NCBI RefSeq assembly: GCF_022662375.1
Contig: NZ_JAKNQL010000006.1
Span: 186,001-250,000 of the forward strand
Length of the DNA stretch: 64,000 nucleotides
From: Pseudomonas sp. CROZ-RG-20F-R04-15
GTDB taxonomy: Bacteria > Pseudomonadota > Gammaproteobacteria > Pseudomonadales > Pseudomonadaceae
Direction: 5' to 3'
Part shown: positions 49,688 to 58,896 of the stretch, in pieces
Numbering within the stretch: the first letter of the stretch is position 1
Layout of the letters: each line of letters begins with the position of its first letter
Notes under the pieces: generated by a model
The model's input: the letters and a program-made list of their open reading frames with translations, nothing else
What the model was told of the DNA's origin: nothing
Databases searched by the model: none
Program-made: the position numbers and the translations under genes

Positions 49688-50956
49688 TCATTGGCGAGTT
49701 GAAGGCCCCGGTTGCGGTGACGACGGGGCCGGTTGAGGCGCATCGACGACCACCGTCGAAAGTTTCTGCAGTTCCATGCGCGACAGCTCCTTCAGCTTGT
49801 CGGCGCGCGCCAGCGCCAATTCGATTTCCAGCCGATTCATCGCCTCGACGTACAGGGTGCGCGACGCTTCATTGCCATGCTTGTCCGGATGGGCGTCCTC
49901 GACCTCTTCCTGGCGTTGTGTGGCGTTGCGTTCCAGTTCGTCGAATACGTCGGGGTATCTGTCTTTGAGGTAACGACTCCAGTAGTCACGCGAGATCAGG
50001 TCGTCGAGGAACAGGCTGGATGCCTCATCCGCCAATACCGCAGCCCGGGCGTCGATCAAGCGCTGCCCGCTGATCGGCGTGTCGTACAGCGAGTATTCTG
50101 GCTGACCGGGCAACTCCAGCCCGTCAGGCCAGCCGCGAGTCAAGCCGATCCGGTAGCGCAGGCGGATTTGCGCCCGGTCCTGATGGCGCCCGGCGGCTTC
50201 TGCCAGTCTGTCGACCCGTTCCAGTCGGAACAGCCGTCGAGTCAGATCGAGCAAGGCCCGTCCGCGAAGGTCCGGGCGGTCGCGCGGAACATCGCGCAGC
50301 GCGGTGTATTCAAAAGCGCGAACCTCCAGCTCGCTGAACGTCAGGATTCGGCCATCCGGACACGCACCGTGCATTTCGGCGTTGTGGAACATCAACTCGC
50401 GCAGCTCGCGATTTTCACTGGCCGCTTCCATGACACGCCACACCCTTTGGGTCAGCTCGGCGCGCGCCAGGCGGAAGTCCTGGGTATGACGCAACAGATA
50501 AATCAACTGAAAAAAACGTTCGTGATTCGGCTCTTCTGCCAACCGCGTCCATAAGTCTGTTCTGGTGGCGGCCAGCGCGGGCGGGGCCTCGGCAAGCCAG
50601 GGATTCAATGCTTCAGGCGAGATAACCAGAGCCGGGTTAATGACTGCTTCGACGGGTTCCACCACGGCATGTATGTCAACGCCGACAGCGCCCTGATCAG
50701 AACCGTTGCTGTCACTGCCCGCCTCTGAAAAACCGCTTTCATCGACGCCAAAGACTTGCGCGTCAATCATTCCGTCAATGTCCTCACGCGCAATACCCAA
50801 CACCTCCGGAGCGTGGTTGACGCGGCTCTGGAACCGGAGCTGCTGCAACGCGTGAAGTGACAGTTCAGTGTTCTCCGACAAGTCCGTGCCCGCAATCAGT
50901 TGCGCGTGACTACCGTCGAAGATTTCATCGGGAAATGTAGTTGATCTCGTTGCCAC
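49688..50956 (-). CDS. NEL-type E3 ubiquitin ligase domain, displaced by a frameshift from the LRR protein
   Basis: The first ~25 residues (TTFPDEIFDGSHAQLIAGTDL) continue the LRR/NEL linker, then a novel E3 ligase domain like that of IpaH/SspH effectors follows (~115-400). The catalytic CxD motif is ACPDG with Cys199 and Asp201 in the 422-residue frame; LRELMFHNAEMH precedes it as in the family. Opening GTG at 50956 has no good ribosome site. Deleting one T in CATTTCCCGATG would read NYIPDEIFDGSH straight from the LRR frame. Either a one-base frameshift or an unusual expression mode; as a lone domain it would lack substrate-binding LRRs. Confidence 0.8.
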   Translation of the reverse strand: MATRSTTFPDEIFDGSHAQLIAGTDLSENTELSLHALQQLRFQSRVNHAPEVLGIAREDIDGMIDAQVFGVDESGFSEAGSDSNGSDQGAVGVDIHAVVEPVEAVINPALVISPEALNPWLAEAPPALAATRTDLWTRLAEEPNHERFFQLIYLLRHTQDFRLARAELTQRVWRVMEAASENRELRELMFHNAEMHGACPDGRILTFSELEVRAFEYTALRDVPRDRPDLRGRALLDLTRRLFRLERVDRLAEAAGRHQDRAQIRLRYRIGLTRGWPDGLELPGQPEYSLYDTPISGQRLIDARAAVLADEASSLFLDDLISRDYWSRYLKDRYPDVFDELERNATQRQEEVEDAHPDKHGNEASRTLYVEAMNRLEIELALARADKLKELSRMELQKLSTVVVDAPQPAPSSPQPGPSTRQ

Positions 50957-53900
50957 TGAGGTTCAACGTCCGCAGGTTTGGCGCCTCCAGCACAGCACCT
51001 GGCCAACCCGTCAGTCTATTGAAACGCAGATCAAGCGTTTCGACAGCACCGAACCCGGGCGGGTCGAACGCCGCAAGATCGTTATAACTGAGGTCGAGCC
51101 AGCGCAGCCGGGTGCCGTCGAGCAACGGATAGACGCTGGCGGCGCTGGACAAATCGCAATACTGCATTTCCAGGCGTTCCATCTGCGCCATGTGCAGCAG
51201 CGACTCTGGAACACCGATCAGCTCATTGCCACTGAGCCTCAATGTCCTGAGATTGGCAAAAGCCTGGAGAAAACCGCTTGCACCGGCGGTGGTCATACCT
51301 ACACCACTCAGATCCAGCGTGGTGACTCTCGCAAGCGGCACCGTCAGGCTTGGCAAATCACCGGTTTGCAAGCCCTCAAGGTTGAGTGTCAGCCCTTCTG
51401 CATGGGGGTTGTCTCCGAGCCCTGCAAGCCAGGATTCGCGGATGCGCAGCGCGGCGCGGGAACGGCTTTGCGCCGACACCCGGCGCGCTCCCGTGGGAAC
51501 ACCCCGGGTGAATAGCCAGCCGTTCAACTGCCGGGTCAGTCCTGCGCAAGCCTGATGCCATTGAGCGATCTGCGCGTCTATTTGGCCATTGCTCAAGCCT
51601 GTTTCACGCAGGTTCTGCAATACCTGCACGGCGCGTTCCTGGGTCATGCCCGGATGCAGGCGCTGCAGCTCCAGCAGTTTGCCGGCTTCGCCCGGGACTG
51701 CGATACGTTGTTCGGGAAGCGCCAATAGCAGGCTCCTCAACGACCAGCCCGACTGGCCCGGTAACGTGTTGTCAGCCACGGGCTCCTCGGCAAAACGCGC
51801 GAGTGTGCCGTCGGGTAACACCAAGTCGCGTTCGATGCGCTGCAACGCGGCGTTCAGGGCCACCTCACCGGCAGGACTGAAAGCATTGCCGCTCAGATTG
51901 ACTTTCATCAGCGCGTGCGGATCAGCCAAGGCTTGTGGCGAGAGCGCAGCGATCGCGTTGTCACGCAAGTCGAGCCAGTGCAACCGTTGCAGACGCTCGG
52001 CACCGCCAGGCCAGGCTTGCAACCGCGTCGCTCTGAGGTTCAGCGCCTGAAGCTGGCTCAAGGCACTGACATCCAGTTGGCCCAGCGGGTTGGCTTGCAG
52101 GTTCAGGCTGCCGAGTCGCTGCAGGCCATTGAATTGCGCCTGCACCGCCGGGGTGACCACGATGCTGTTGGCCGACAGGTCGAGTTGCGTCAACGCTGGC
52201 AGATCAGCGGCAGCGAACGGCAACTCAGTGAAGTTGTTGCCCGTCATGACCAGCGTTTCGGTCGCACTGAACCCCCGGACAAAGGCGCGCGCCTGCCCGA
52301 CGGGAACGTCCAGTTGTCCCAGACGCAGCGTGCGGATATGGGCAAAGCTGCCAGCGGGCAAGGGAGGCAATTCGCTGATCTGCTCCATGCCTGCCTGCTC
52401 AACCAGCCCCACTCGCGATAAAGGCAATTCAAACGTGGCAATGTCGCCGGGCACGCCATAACGTTGGCGGATGGCGGCATTCCAGCTTTGCTTGAGGGCG
52501 CGTAACGTCCCCGCGTTGCGCCCCGTTGCCCATTGCCAGCGAAGCCCGGTAAAGCGCATCGCCTGCGGATGCGACGGCACATGAAACCGGGCAAAGATTG
52601 CGTCGTGTTCAGCCCTGAGTCGGGCAATCGCCGTCATTCTCGCCTCGGGCGTTGGCCATGCCGCATCGAAGCTTGCCGGTAAGGGATCGTGCAGATCGGG
52701 CAAGGTCGCCATGAAGTCCAGCTCCGCCCGGCAATACTGGCTGACCATCTGATTCAGATCGACCAGATGGCCGAGCTCACCGCTGTAGTTGCGGACATAT
52801 TCGTAGGCACGCATGAACTGCGCCGGAGCCAGCGCCGCCCAGTCCAGCGACAGTCCGGCCCAGAGTCGCTCCTGTCCGCTATACAGGGATTCGGGCAGCG
52901 CGCGTATGCCGGTGTGCGTCAGATCCAGACGTTCCAGTTGCGCAAGCCGCTCGACGTACGCCGGCCATTGCCATAACGCGTAGGGCGCGTCGATGCGCAA
53001 GGTGCGCAACTGCTGCAAAGGGGTCAGATCCAGCGCATGCAGGCTTCTGGCGTCGAAACCGGCATAGTCGAGATGCAGTGTTTCCAACGACGTGAGCGAA
53101 CCAAGTGTTGCCGGAAAATCTGCCGCCAGTGCGGGCGCATGGGTGGAAAAGCGCAGGCTGACAAGCCCGTGCAGCCGGGCGACCGCCGGCGGCACAGAAC
53201 TGAGCGGCCGGGTTCTGGACGAGAGAAAATCCAGACCACGCTCAAGGTTGCCTATCGCCAGATGGGTCACCTCGGGAAACTGCGCCAGAAAGGCATTCGC
53301 ATTAGCGTCCGTCAAACCGCTGCCGGCCACCGACAGCTCACGGATATGGGCAAAAGAAGTGTTCAATGCTGGCAACGGCGCATCACACACCAGCGACAAG
53401 CGTGCCGCGTCAGGAACCTGCGCGGCGAGTGGTGCATTGCGCCAGGCATCCCGGACGGCCTGGGCAAACTGCAACCGGCCCTGCGCCGCCGCGCTGCCGG
53501 ACGGACCCGCCTGCCACTGGTCAAGCGCAGCGTTGAGCCCTTCCCACTCACGTCGGCGCGTCTGCAACACCGAGTAGATTTGCTGATCGCTCAGGCCACG
53601 TTGCTGCTGGAGAAATGCCTCTGCCTGTTGCGGGCCCGGATAGAGTTCCATCACTCGCACCCAAAGCGAAGGACGCAGGCCGGAGCCCCGCCCACTCGCG
53701 TAATAGCCCTTCAGCGTGGCGCCGACCCGGCTCGGCGCTTTGAACCGCTTGGCCTGTGGCGCCAGCCATTGCGCAACGCGCTCGCGATGTTTGAGCGCAG
53801 ACTCGATAACCTTGCGTTGTAACTCATGACTTCGGCTGCCATCGCTCAATCCCATCGCGACAGCATTGTCATCGGGCAGCACGCGCATGATCGCGCGGTA

Positions 53901-56900
53901 AAAATTGTCGGCCGGCCTCAGCGTGCTGTTGAGCGGTTGCCCTTGATCGTCGAAGGCCTGATAAAACGGCCCGTCCTTGACCAGATATTTTCGCTGGGGA
54001 GCGGTGGTTTCACCGAGGCTGTCGAGCAGCGTGCCAGCCGGACTGCCCTCGCGAATCTCCAGACGTAACGACTGCGGCCAGCCCGGCAACTGTGACATCG
54101 CCTGCAATGCGAGGCGGCGGCTATCCGCCGACGCGAGGTTTTCGCTGTGCAAACCGGCAAATGCGCGAGTCTGGCGGCCACGACCGGCATGCCAGCGCGC
54201 CTCTTCAAGCATGTTCAGCGGTGCCCGTTTGATCGTGTCCAGACGCACCATCTGCGCCGGCGTCGCGTGATCGAGCACATCCTGCGCGGCAGCCTCGCTC
54301 AGACCGGGGGTTTCCCGTCGCAAGATACGCAGGCGAACACTGTCCGATTCACCGCTCCGGTACAGGCTGTCAACAATCGAAGTCTGGCGTGCATAGACAT
54401 GCTCCGTCAGTTGCCGGCCGAACGCCTCGGGCCTCGCGACGCGAAACTGCGCGGTTGTCCTGCCAAGCAAATAGTTGATCTCGTTCTCTTCCAGTGCCGC
54501 AAGAATCCGTTCGGGCATTTGCCCACTCAGCACCTGCGCGCGCGTGAGCTGGATCGCTGGCTTGATGCTGACTCCGGGCACGATTTTTTCGCTGCCATAG
54601 CGAATCGATGGGCCTGACAGCTCGGGGTCGGGGAAAACCTCCAATACCCGATCGTACGGCCAGCGCGGCATTTGCGTGACCTCAGGTAACGCCAGCAAAT
54701 AACGATCATCAATCGGCGCCGCACCGCGCAATTGCTCGATCATTTGCGCGGCCTGTGCATCGGCTTTGAACAAGCGCAGGGCGTCGCGCAACTCGGGCGG
54801 CGCGGATGCGTGATCCAGGTGCATCTTGCGCAAGCTGTTTTCGCTGACGCCGCTGACATCGGCCAGCGTCAGCAACGTTTCATCGGTCAACCCATCGGTG
54901 ACATGCCCCATGCGCCGCAACAGCGTCAGGCGGTTCCAGCTCATCGGTTGTTCCAGCGTATGGCGCCAGGCGCCCTGGCCATTGTGTTGCAGCACCGGCT
55001 GGTAGGCGTTTGGCTCTGCGGGGTGCATGATCCGCCACTGCGCCGTGCCCGGATCGACAATCAGCTCGTAGACCTGTTCGCCCTGACGCAGGTAGGTTTT
55101 GCCATTGAGTTGATAGCGGCCCAGCTGATCCGGCCCGGTCGCGTCGTTCAGGATGATGTCTTGCTCATAGCCGCTCAGGTCGGGTTTCCACAAGCGTGTT
55201 TCGCCGTTGGGCAAGGTCACCGGGTGCAAGTCCTCGATCACCGGTTCCGGCTTGACCGCCGTGAGCTTGCTGAGCCCTGCCCCGGCGGCGCTCATTACGC
55301 CGATGAGGGCGAGGTTTTCTGCCACATCGACCAAATGCGCCTTGGCCGCGTGCTTGTCGCCCTCACTCCATTCGAGCGCGCCCTCGAAGGTTTCGTACAG
55401 CAGTTGCCCGGCCATGAGCGCCAGCATGACCTCGCCCAGAACCGGCACGAACATAGACACCAGGTTGAGCACCAGCAGTCCCACCTGCAGCAGCGCGGCA
55501 AGTTTTGCATCGCGCACCTTGGCGTCGATGTCACTCGACGGCACCGCATGGCTACGGGCATCGGCCAGCACTTTGTCGCGATGCTGCTCATACAGCCAGG
55601 CCCACAGATCGCTGTTTTCAGCCCATGGATCGCGCTCATCGCGCGCAATCAGCGCGGCGCCAATATAGGGATCAGGTTCCGGCTCCATTTCCGGGTGTTC
55701 AGGGGGCAATTCGCGGATATCGATAAAAGGCGACAGCAAACCGAATGCCCCCGGAATTCTGCGCCAGGACGAGGAAATGAAACTCGGCGGTGAATCGGCC
55801 GACTCGCGCACGAACTGGCTGAAATAGTAAGGGCGCTGGTCGTAAGGCAGGAACTGACTGAAGAAGCGCTGGTAAGGCGTTGGCTCAGCACTCTGCGCCG
55901 TTTGTGCATCCCGGGCGGACAACCGGCGCTTGAACGTCTCCTCCAATTGCGTTCCGGTGTAGCGCTTCAGCGGATGCTCAGGATCATTGGGCACATAGAC
56001 AATGACGGCTTCCGGGGCCCGGCGCTTTTCACCGATAGCAAAAGCGACGCAGCCGGTCAGTTTGTGCCGCATCAGGCCCAGATCATGAAACCAGACCTGC
56101 CTGCCGCCCACTTCAGGATGGTTTTCACCGTCGATGACCGAGAGGATCATCGCGTGATCTTCAGACCGGATATCCTTGGTCAGCAACGCTTGCTCGGCCG
56201 CCGCGCGCATGGCGGCTTTCTGGCTGGCAATGAACTGCGTGCGTAATGTCTTGGCCAGGTCTGGATCCGCAGTGTGGAAAAACGCCTTGAGATACGTCTG
56301 GTACTTCGCGCCGACATCCAGATCACGGCACAAACGCAGAAACTGCATGACGCTCAGGTTGACCGTCACGGCGGCGAACGTACCGGGCGTGGCGGTTTCT
56401 TCTGCAAATCCCGAACTGTCGTGGAAGGCACCGGGCACGCATTCGCGGACTTCGAAATTGTGCAGTGCAGCCTGAAGCATCGTCAGGCTCAAGACCTCGA
56501 AAGAACCGATTTCCACACTGAAAATGCCCAAAGCCCAAGGACGCCTGAGGCTGAGGAACGTCTTGTCGACATCGACAGTGACCTTGTAGCGCTCGTGCAG
56601 CGCGCGCGTCAGTAGCGGCCGGGCAAACGCGTCGATGTCCTTGAGCGGGGACATGGTTTTGTCCAGTGCAGACTGGGCCATGACGCTGTCCTTGAAACTG
56701 TTGTCCAACGCCTCGCGCTGCTGCAACGACGCTTGTCTGTACCAGGCCGGGATCACCGGCCTGGCCTGTCTGATCTCATCTTTCCTTGGCGCAGCAGCGT
56801 CGACCAGCCATTGCGGAACCGCAGCTTCGAGATACTCAGCGTGGAGACTGTCCGTGACCACAGGTCTGGCCGGTTTGTCGATGACTTGCTGGGGGCTGGA

Positions 56901-56912
56901 ATCGGGGGACAT
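50925..56912 (-). CDS. Large DUF6543-type toxin/effector with leucine-rich repeats (NEL domain in the next frame)
   Basis: 1995 aa. The N-terminal ~450 residues are the dermonecrotic-toxin/DUF6543-like region common in large Pseudomonas effectors; ~467-506 is a long hydrophobic stretch (VGLLVLNLVSMFVPVLGEVM) suited to membrane insertion. Three LRR blocks follow at ~1181-1345, ~1519-1700 and ~1837-1995 (LDLSANSI, LNLSGNEI). The frame stops at TGA just after LSGNEINYISR, where family members continue into a NEL domain, present in the +1 frame at 49688-50956. The intact protein would be about 2400 aa. Probably host-directed and secreted without a classical signal peptide. Confidence 0.8.
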   Translation of the reverse strand: MSPDSSPQQVIDKPARPVVTDSLHAEYLEAAVPQWLVDAAAPRKDEIRQARPVIPAWYRQASLQQREALDNSFKDSVMAQSALDKTMSPLKDIDAFARPLLTRALHERYKVTVDVDKTFLSLRRPWALGIFSVEIGSFEVLSLTMLQAALHNFEVRECVPGAFHDSSGFAEETATPGTFAAVTVNLSVMQFLRLCRDLDVGAKYQTYLKAFFHTADPDLAKTLRTQFIASQKAAMRAAAEQALLTKDIRSEDHAMILSVIDGENHPEVGGRQVWFHDLGLMRHKLTGCVAFAIGEKRRAPEAVIVYVPNDPEHPLKRYTGTQLEETFKRRLSARDAQTAQSAEPTPYQRFFSQFLPYDQRPYYFSQFVRESADSPPSFISSSWRRIPGAFGLLSPFIDIRELPPEHPEMEPEPDPYIGAALIARDERDPWAENSDLWAWLYEQHRDKVLADARSHAVPSSDIDAKVRDAKLAALLQVGLLVLNLVSMFVPVLGEVMLALMAGQLLYETFEGALEWSEGDKHAAKAHLVDVAENLALIGVMSAAGAGLSKLTAVKPEPVIEDLHPVTLPNGETRLWKPDLSGYEQDIILNDATGPDQLGRYQLNGKTYLRQGEQVYELIVDPGTAQWRIMHPAEPNAYQPVLQHNGQGAWRHTLEQPMSWNRLTLLRRMGHVTDGLTDETLLTLADVSGVSENSLRKMHLDHASAPPELRDALRLFKADAQAAQMIEQLRGAAPIDDRYLLALPEVTQMPRWPYDRVLEVFPDPELSGPSIRYGSEKIVPGVSIKPAIQLTRAQVLSGQMPERILAALEENEINYLLGRTTAQFRVARPEAFGRQLTEHVYARQTSIVDSLYRSGESDSVRLRILRRETPGLSEAAAQDVLDHATPAQMVRLDTIKRAPLNMLEEARWHAGRGRQTRAFAGLHSENLASADSRRLALQAMSQLPGWPQSLRLEIREGSPAGTLLDSLGETTAPQRKYLVKDGPFYQAFDDQGQPLNSTLRPADNFYRAIMRVLPDDNAVAMGLSDGSRSHELQRKVIESALKHRERVAQWLAPQAKRFKAPSRVGATLKGYYASGRGSGLRPSLWVRVMELYPGPQQAEAFLQQQRGLSDQQIYSVLQTRRREWEGLNAALDQWQAGPSGSAAAQGRLQFAQAVRDAWRNAPLAAQVPDAARLSLVCDAPLPALNTSFAHIRELSVAGSGLTDANANAFLAQFPEVTHLAIGNLERGLDFLSSRTRPLSSVPPAVARLHGLVSLRFSTHAPALAADFPATLGSLTSLETLHLDYAGFDARSLHALDLTPLQQLRTLRIDAPYALWQWPAYVERLAQLERLDLTHTGIRALPESLYSGQERLWAGLSLDWAALAPAQFMRAYEYVRNYSGELGHLVDLNQMVSQYCRAELDFMATLPDLHDPLPASFDAAWPTPEARMTAIARLRAEHDAIFARFHVPSHPQAMRFTGLRWQWATGRNAGTLRALKQSWNAAIRQRYGVPGDIATFELPLSRVGLVEQAGMEQISELPPLPAGSFAHIRTLRLGQLDVPVGQARAFVRGFSATETLVMTGNNFTELPFAAADLPALTQLDLSANSIVVTPAVQAQFNGLQRLGSLNLQANPLGQLDVSALSQLQALNLRATRLQAWPGGAERLQRLHWLDLRDNAIAALSPQALADPHALMKVNLSGNAFSPAGEVALNAALQRIERDLVLPDGTLARFAEEPVADNTLPGQSGWSLRSLLLALPEQRIAVPGEAGKLLELQRLHPGMTQERAVQVLQNLRETGLSNGQIDAQIAQWHQACAGLTRQLNGWLFTRGVPTGARRVSAQSRSRAALRIRESWLAGLGDNPHAEGLTLNLEGLQTGDLPSLTVPLARVTTLDLSGVGMTTAGASGFLQAFANLRTLRLSGNELIGVPESLLHMAQMERLEMQYCDLSSAASVYPLLDGTRLRWLDLSYNDLAAFDPPGFGAVETLDLRFNRLTGWPGAVLEAPNLRTLNLSGNEINYISR

Positions 56913-57074
56913 ACATCGCTCCTGTAAATGGAGCGTCAGCAGACCATCGCGGGCGTTCGCCTCTGCGGTACATAGTTATCGCGCCATGACGCAGTTGTAA
57001 CGATGTATCCGGGCGGTCGGCGCATGCAGGTATTTTGACTATGCTTGTGAGGCACGATTTTCGAAGAGGGATTT

Positions 57075-57293
57075 ATGGACGATCCAGTCGACAACAAGCC
57101 ACCGACCTTCTGGCAGATGCTGCACAGCGTGATGGCTGCGGCGTTCGGTGTGCAGAGCGGCAAGAACCGGGCAAGGGACTTCACCCACGGCAAGCCCAGC
57201 CATTTCGTCATCCTGGGCATTCTGTTCACGGCGGTATTTGCGTTGACGCTGTTTGCCATCGTCAAACTGGTGCTGCATTTCGCCGGGGTCTGA
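57075..57293 (+). CDS. DUF2970 small membrane protein
   Basis: 72 aa with FWQMLHSVMAAAFGVQSGKNRARDF and one C-terminal helix, the DUF2970 pattern. Shine-Dalgarno AGAGGGAT upstream. Function unknown; widespread in proteobacteria. Convergent with the following binding-protein gene. Confidence 0.85.
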   Translation: MDDPVDNKPPTFWQMLHSVMAAAFGVQSGKNRARDFTHGKPSHFVILGILFTAVFALTLFAIVKLVLHFAGV

Positions 57294-57298
57294 CGCGG

Positions 57299-58372
57299 TC
57301 AGCGCATCAGCGTCTGCAAGCTGAACGGGTAGCGGTAGGAGTCCGGCTGGCCCTTGGCCGAAAGCTTGCGGAAATTCACGCCGTAGTTCGGCGACTTGCC
57401 CATGGCCAGCATTTGTCGGGCGTGCCGTTTGTCGATCAATTGCAGCAAGGGAATCTGCCGGTCGCGGCCGCCGTAGCGATCCAGTTCGACGCCTTGCGCA
57501 ACGTCATGCAACTCGACCAGCGCCCAGCCGCCCAGGGTGAAGTGTCCACCGACCAGTGCGCTCAGGCGCCCGTCAACCAACGCCTGCAAGGCAGCCGGCG
57601 AGGTATTGACCGCGCTGAACAACGCATCTTTGCCGGGGACTTTGCCCATCTCGGTATACGCACGCATCGCTCCGAAAGCCATTTCATCGTTGGCTGACCA
57701 TACCAGTGAAACCTTCGGGTAACGGGCGAACAGCTGTTTCGCCTGCTCATAGGCGCGCTCTTGCGTCCAGCCGCTGTAAACCAGTTGCCGCAAGCGCAGC
57801 CGTGGATGTTCCGCCAGCGCCCGTTGCATGCCGCGTTCGCGCAGTTGCGCCGAAGGGGTGACCTTCAGCCCGGAAAACGCCAGCACTTCAATCGGCTCAG
57901 TGCCTGGCGCTGCCGGATGCAGGCGGATCAGCTCTTTCATCATCAAATAGCCGCCCTCCTCGTCGTTCGGCACCAGACTGCCGATGCGATCGTCACGCTC
58001 GCCGACCAGCGCCTGTTGGTCAGGTGTCAGCACGGCGTTGACCATGAAGAGCTTCACGCCGCTGTTCTCGGCCAGACGCAGGATCTGCGGGGCGACGTAT
58101 TGTTCGTTGACGAATATCAGGTACTCGGGGCGATTCGGCCCCTGCAACGCCAGGCGTGCCTGCGCCAGAGTCAGTTCGGGCTGGCGCTGGGAATAGAGGA
58201 TCTGCAGGTCGATACCCAGATCCTGGGCGGCCGCCTGCATGAATTGCGAATAACTGACCCAGAAGGCTTCCTGCGTCGAGCCCGGATTCAAAAACAGCAC
58301 AGACTCCGCCCGTGCGCCGCTCTGGAACAGCGCGCCGAACAACAGAAGACTGAGGTGAAAAAACTTGAACAT
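57299..58372 (-). CDS. Periplasmic sugar-type substrate-binding protein
   Basis: 357 aa, LacI/RbsB-like periplasmic binding fold. Signal peptide MFKFFHLSLLLFGALFQSGARA. VSLVWSANDEMAFGAMRAY and FSAVNTSPAALQALVDGRLSA are hallmark segments. No permease or ATPase genes adjoin, so it may serve a receptor (LuxP-like sensing) and not a transporter. Ligand unknown. Confidence 0.82.
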   Translation of the reverse strand: MFKFFHLSLLLFGALFQSGARAESVLFLNPGSTQEAFWVSYSQFMQAAAQDLGIDLQILYSQRQPELTLAQARLALQGPNRPEYLIFVNEQYVAPQILRLAENSGVKLFMVNAVLTPDQQALVGERDDRIGSLVPNDEEGGYLMMKELIRLHPAAPGTEPIEVLAFSGLKVTPSAQLRERGMQRALAEHPRLRLRQLVYSGWTQERAYEQAKQLFARYPKVSLVWSANDEMAFGAMRAYTEMGKVPGKDALFSAVNTSPAALQALVDGRLSALVGGHFTLGGWALVELHDVAQGVELDRYGGRDRQIPLLQLIDKRHARQMLAMGKSPNYGVNFRKLSAKGQPDSYRYPFSLQTLMR

Positions 58373-58489
58373 GAAGCATCCAGGCCCAGGGAAAAATGGC
58401 CGCGCATTATAGCCATCGATCCACCGGCTATGATGCCTGATCCCGTTTTTTGTCCGACAATTCGTCGGGCGCGGGCCCGGATGGGTCGT

Positions 58490-58603
58490 TTACTGATGGC
58501 TGACCCAGAATACCGCTGTCCCTACTACCAGAATGATCAGGAACAAAATGGCCCACGCATCGACGCTACTGTCGCTTTTTCTTGCCTTGGTCGGATTGCT
58601 CAT
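58490..58603 (-). CDS. Small single-span membrane protein (37 aa)
   Basis: MSNPTKARKSDSSVDAWAILFLIILVVGTAVFWVSHQ (two segments: basic leader of ~15 residues, then a membrane helix). AAGAGGCG lies 7 bases before the ATG. The longer frame upstream appears non-coding. Divergent from cysI with a 293-base gap holding both promoters and a TATACT box near 58732. Function unknown. Confidence 0.55.
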   Translation of the reverse strand: MSNPTKARKSDSSVDAWAILFLIILVVGTAVFWVSHQ

Positions 58604-58896
58604 TGCATCGCCTCTTGTCGGTTTTATCGGTGATTGCAGAAAGACTCGACCACAGTTAAGACGATGATTGTCCGCACGACAAATGTGGGTTAGTTGACAG
58701 CGATTCTCGTTAGGCGATTTGGTTCTTTCCATATACTCAAACATCACTTTTGCGCATAACTGCAAACAGGTATATTGCCCCGGCTCCCTTAGGGAGCGCG
58801 CGGCCGTGCGCGCAGAATTGCAGAGGCACCATCGGACTTCAGCAAGCGAAAACGCAGCGTTTTCCGAGTAGCCCAAAGCCTGAGAACAGGACTTAT

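Noticed and set aside
50925..50956. Programmed +1 recoding between LRR and NEL frames
   Set aside because: CGA-TGA could slow ribosomes, but there is no strong hairpin or Shine-Dalgarno-like stimulator, unlike the chelatase site; simple mutation or sequencing error is more likely.
57299..58372. Part of a sugar ABC operon
   Set aside because: No permease or ATPase genes next to it on either side.
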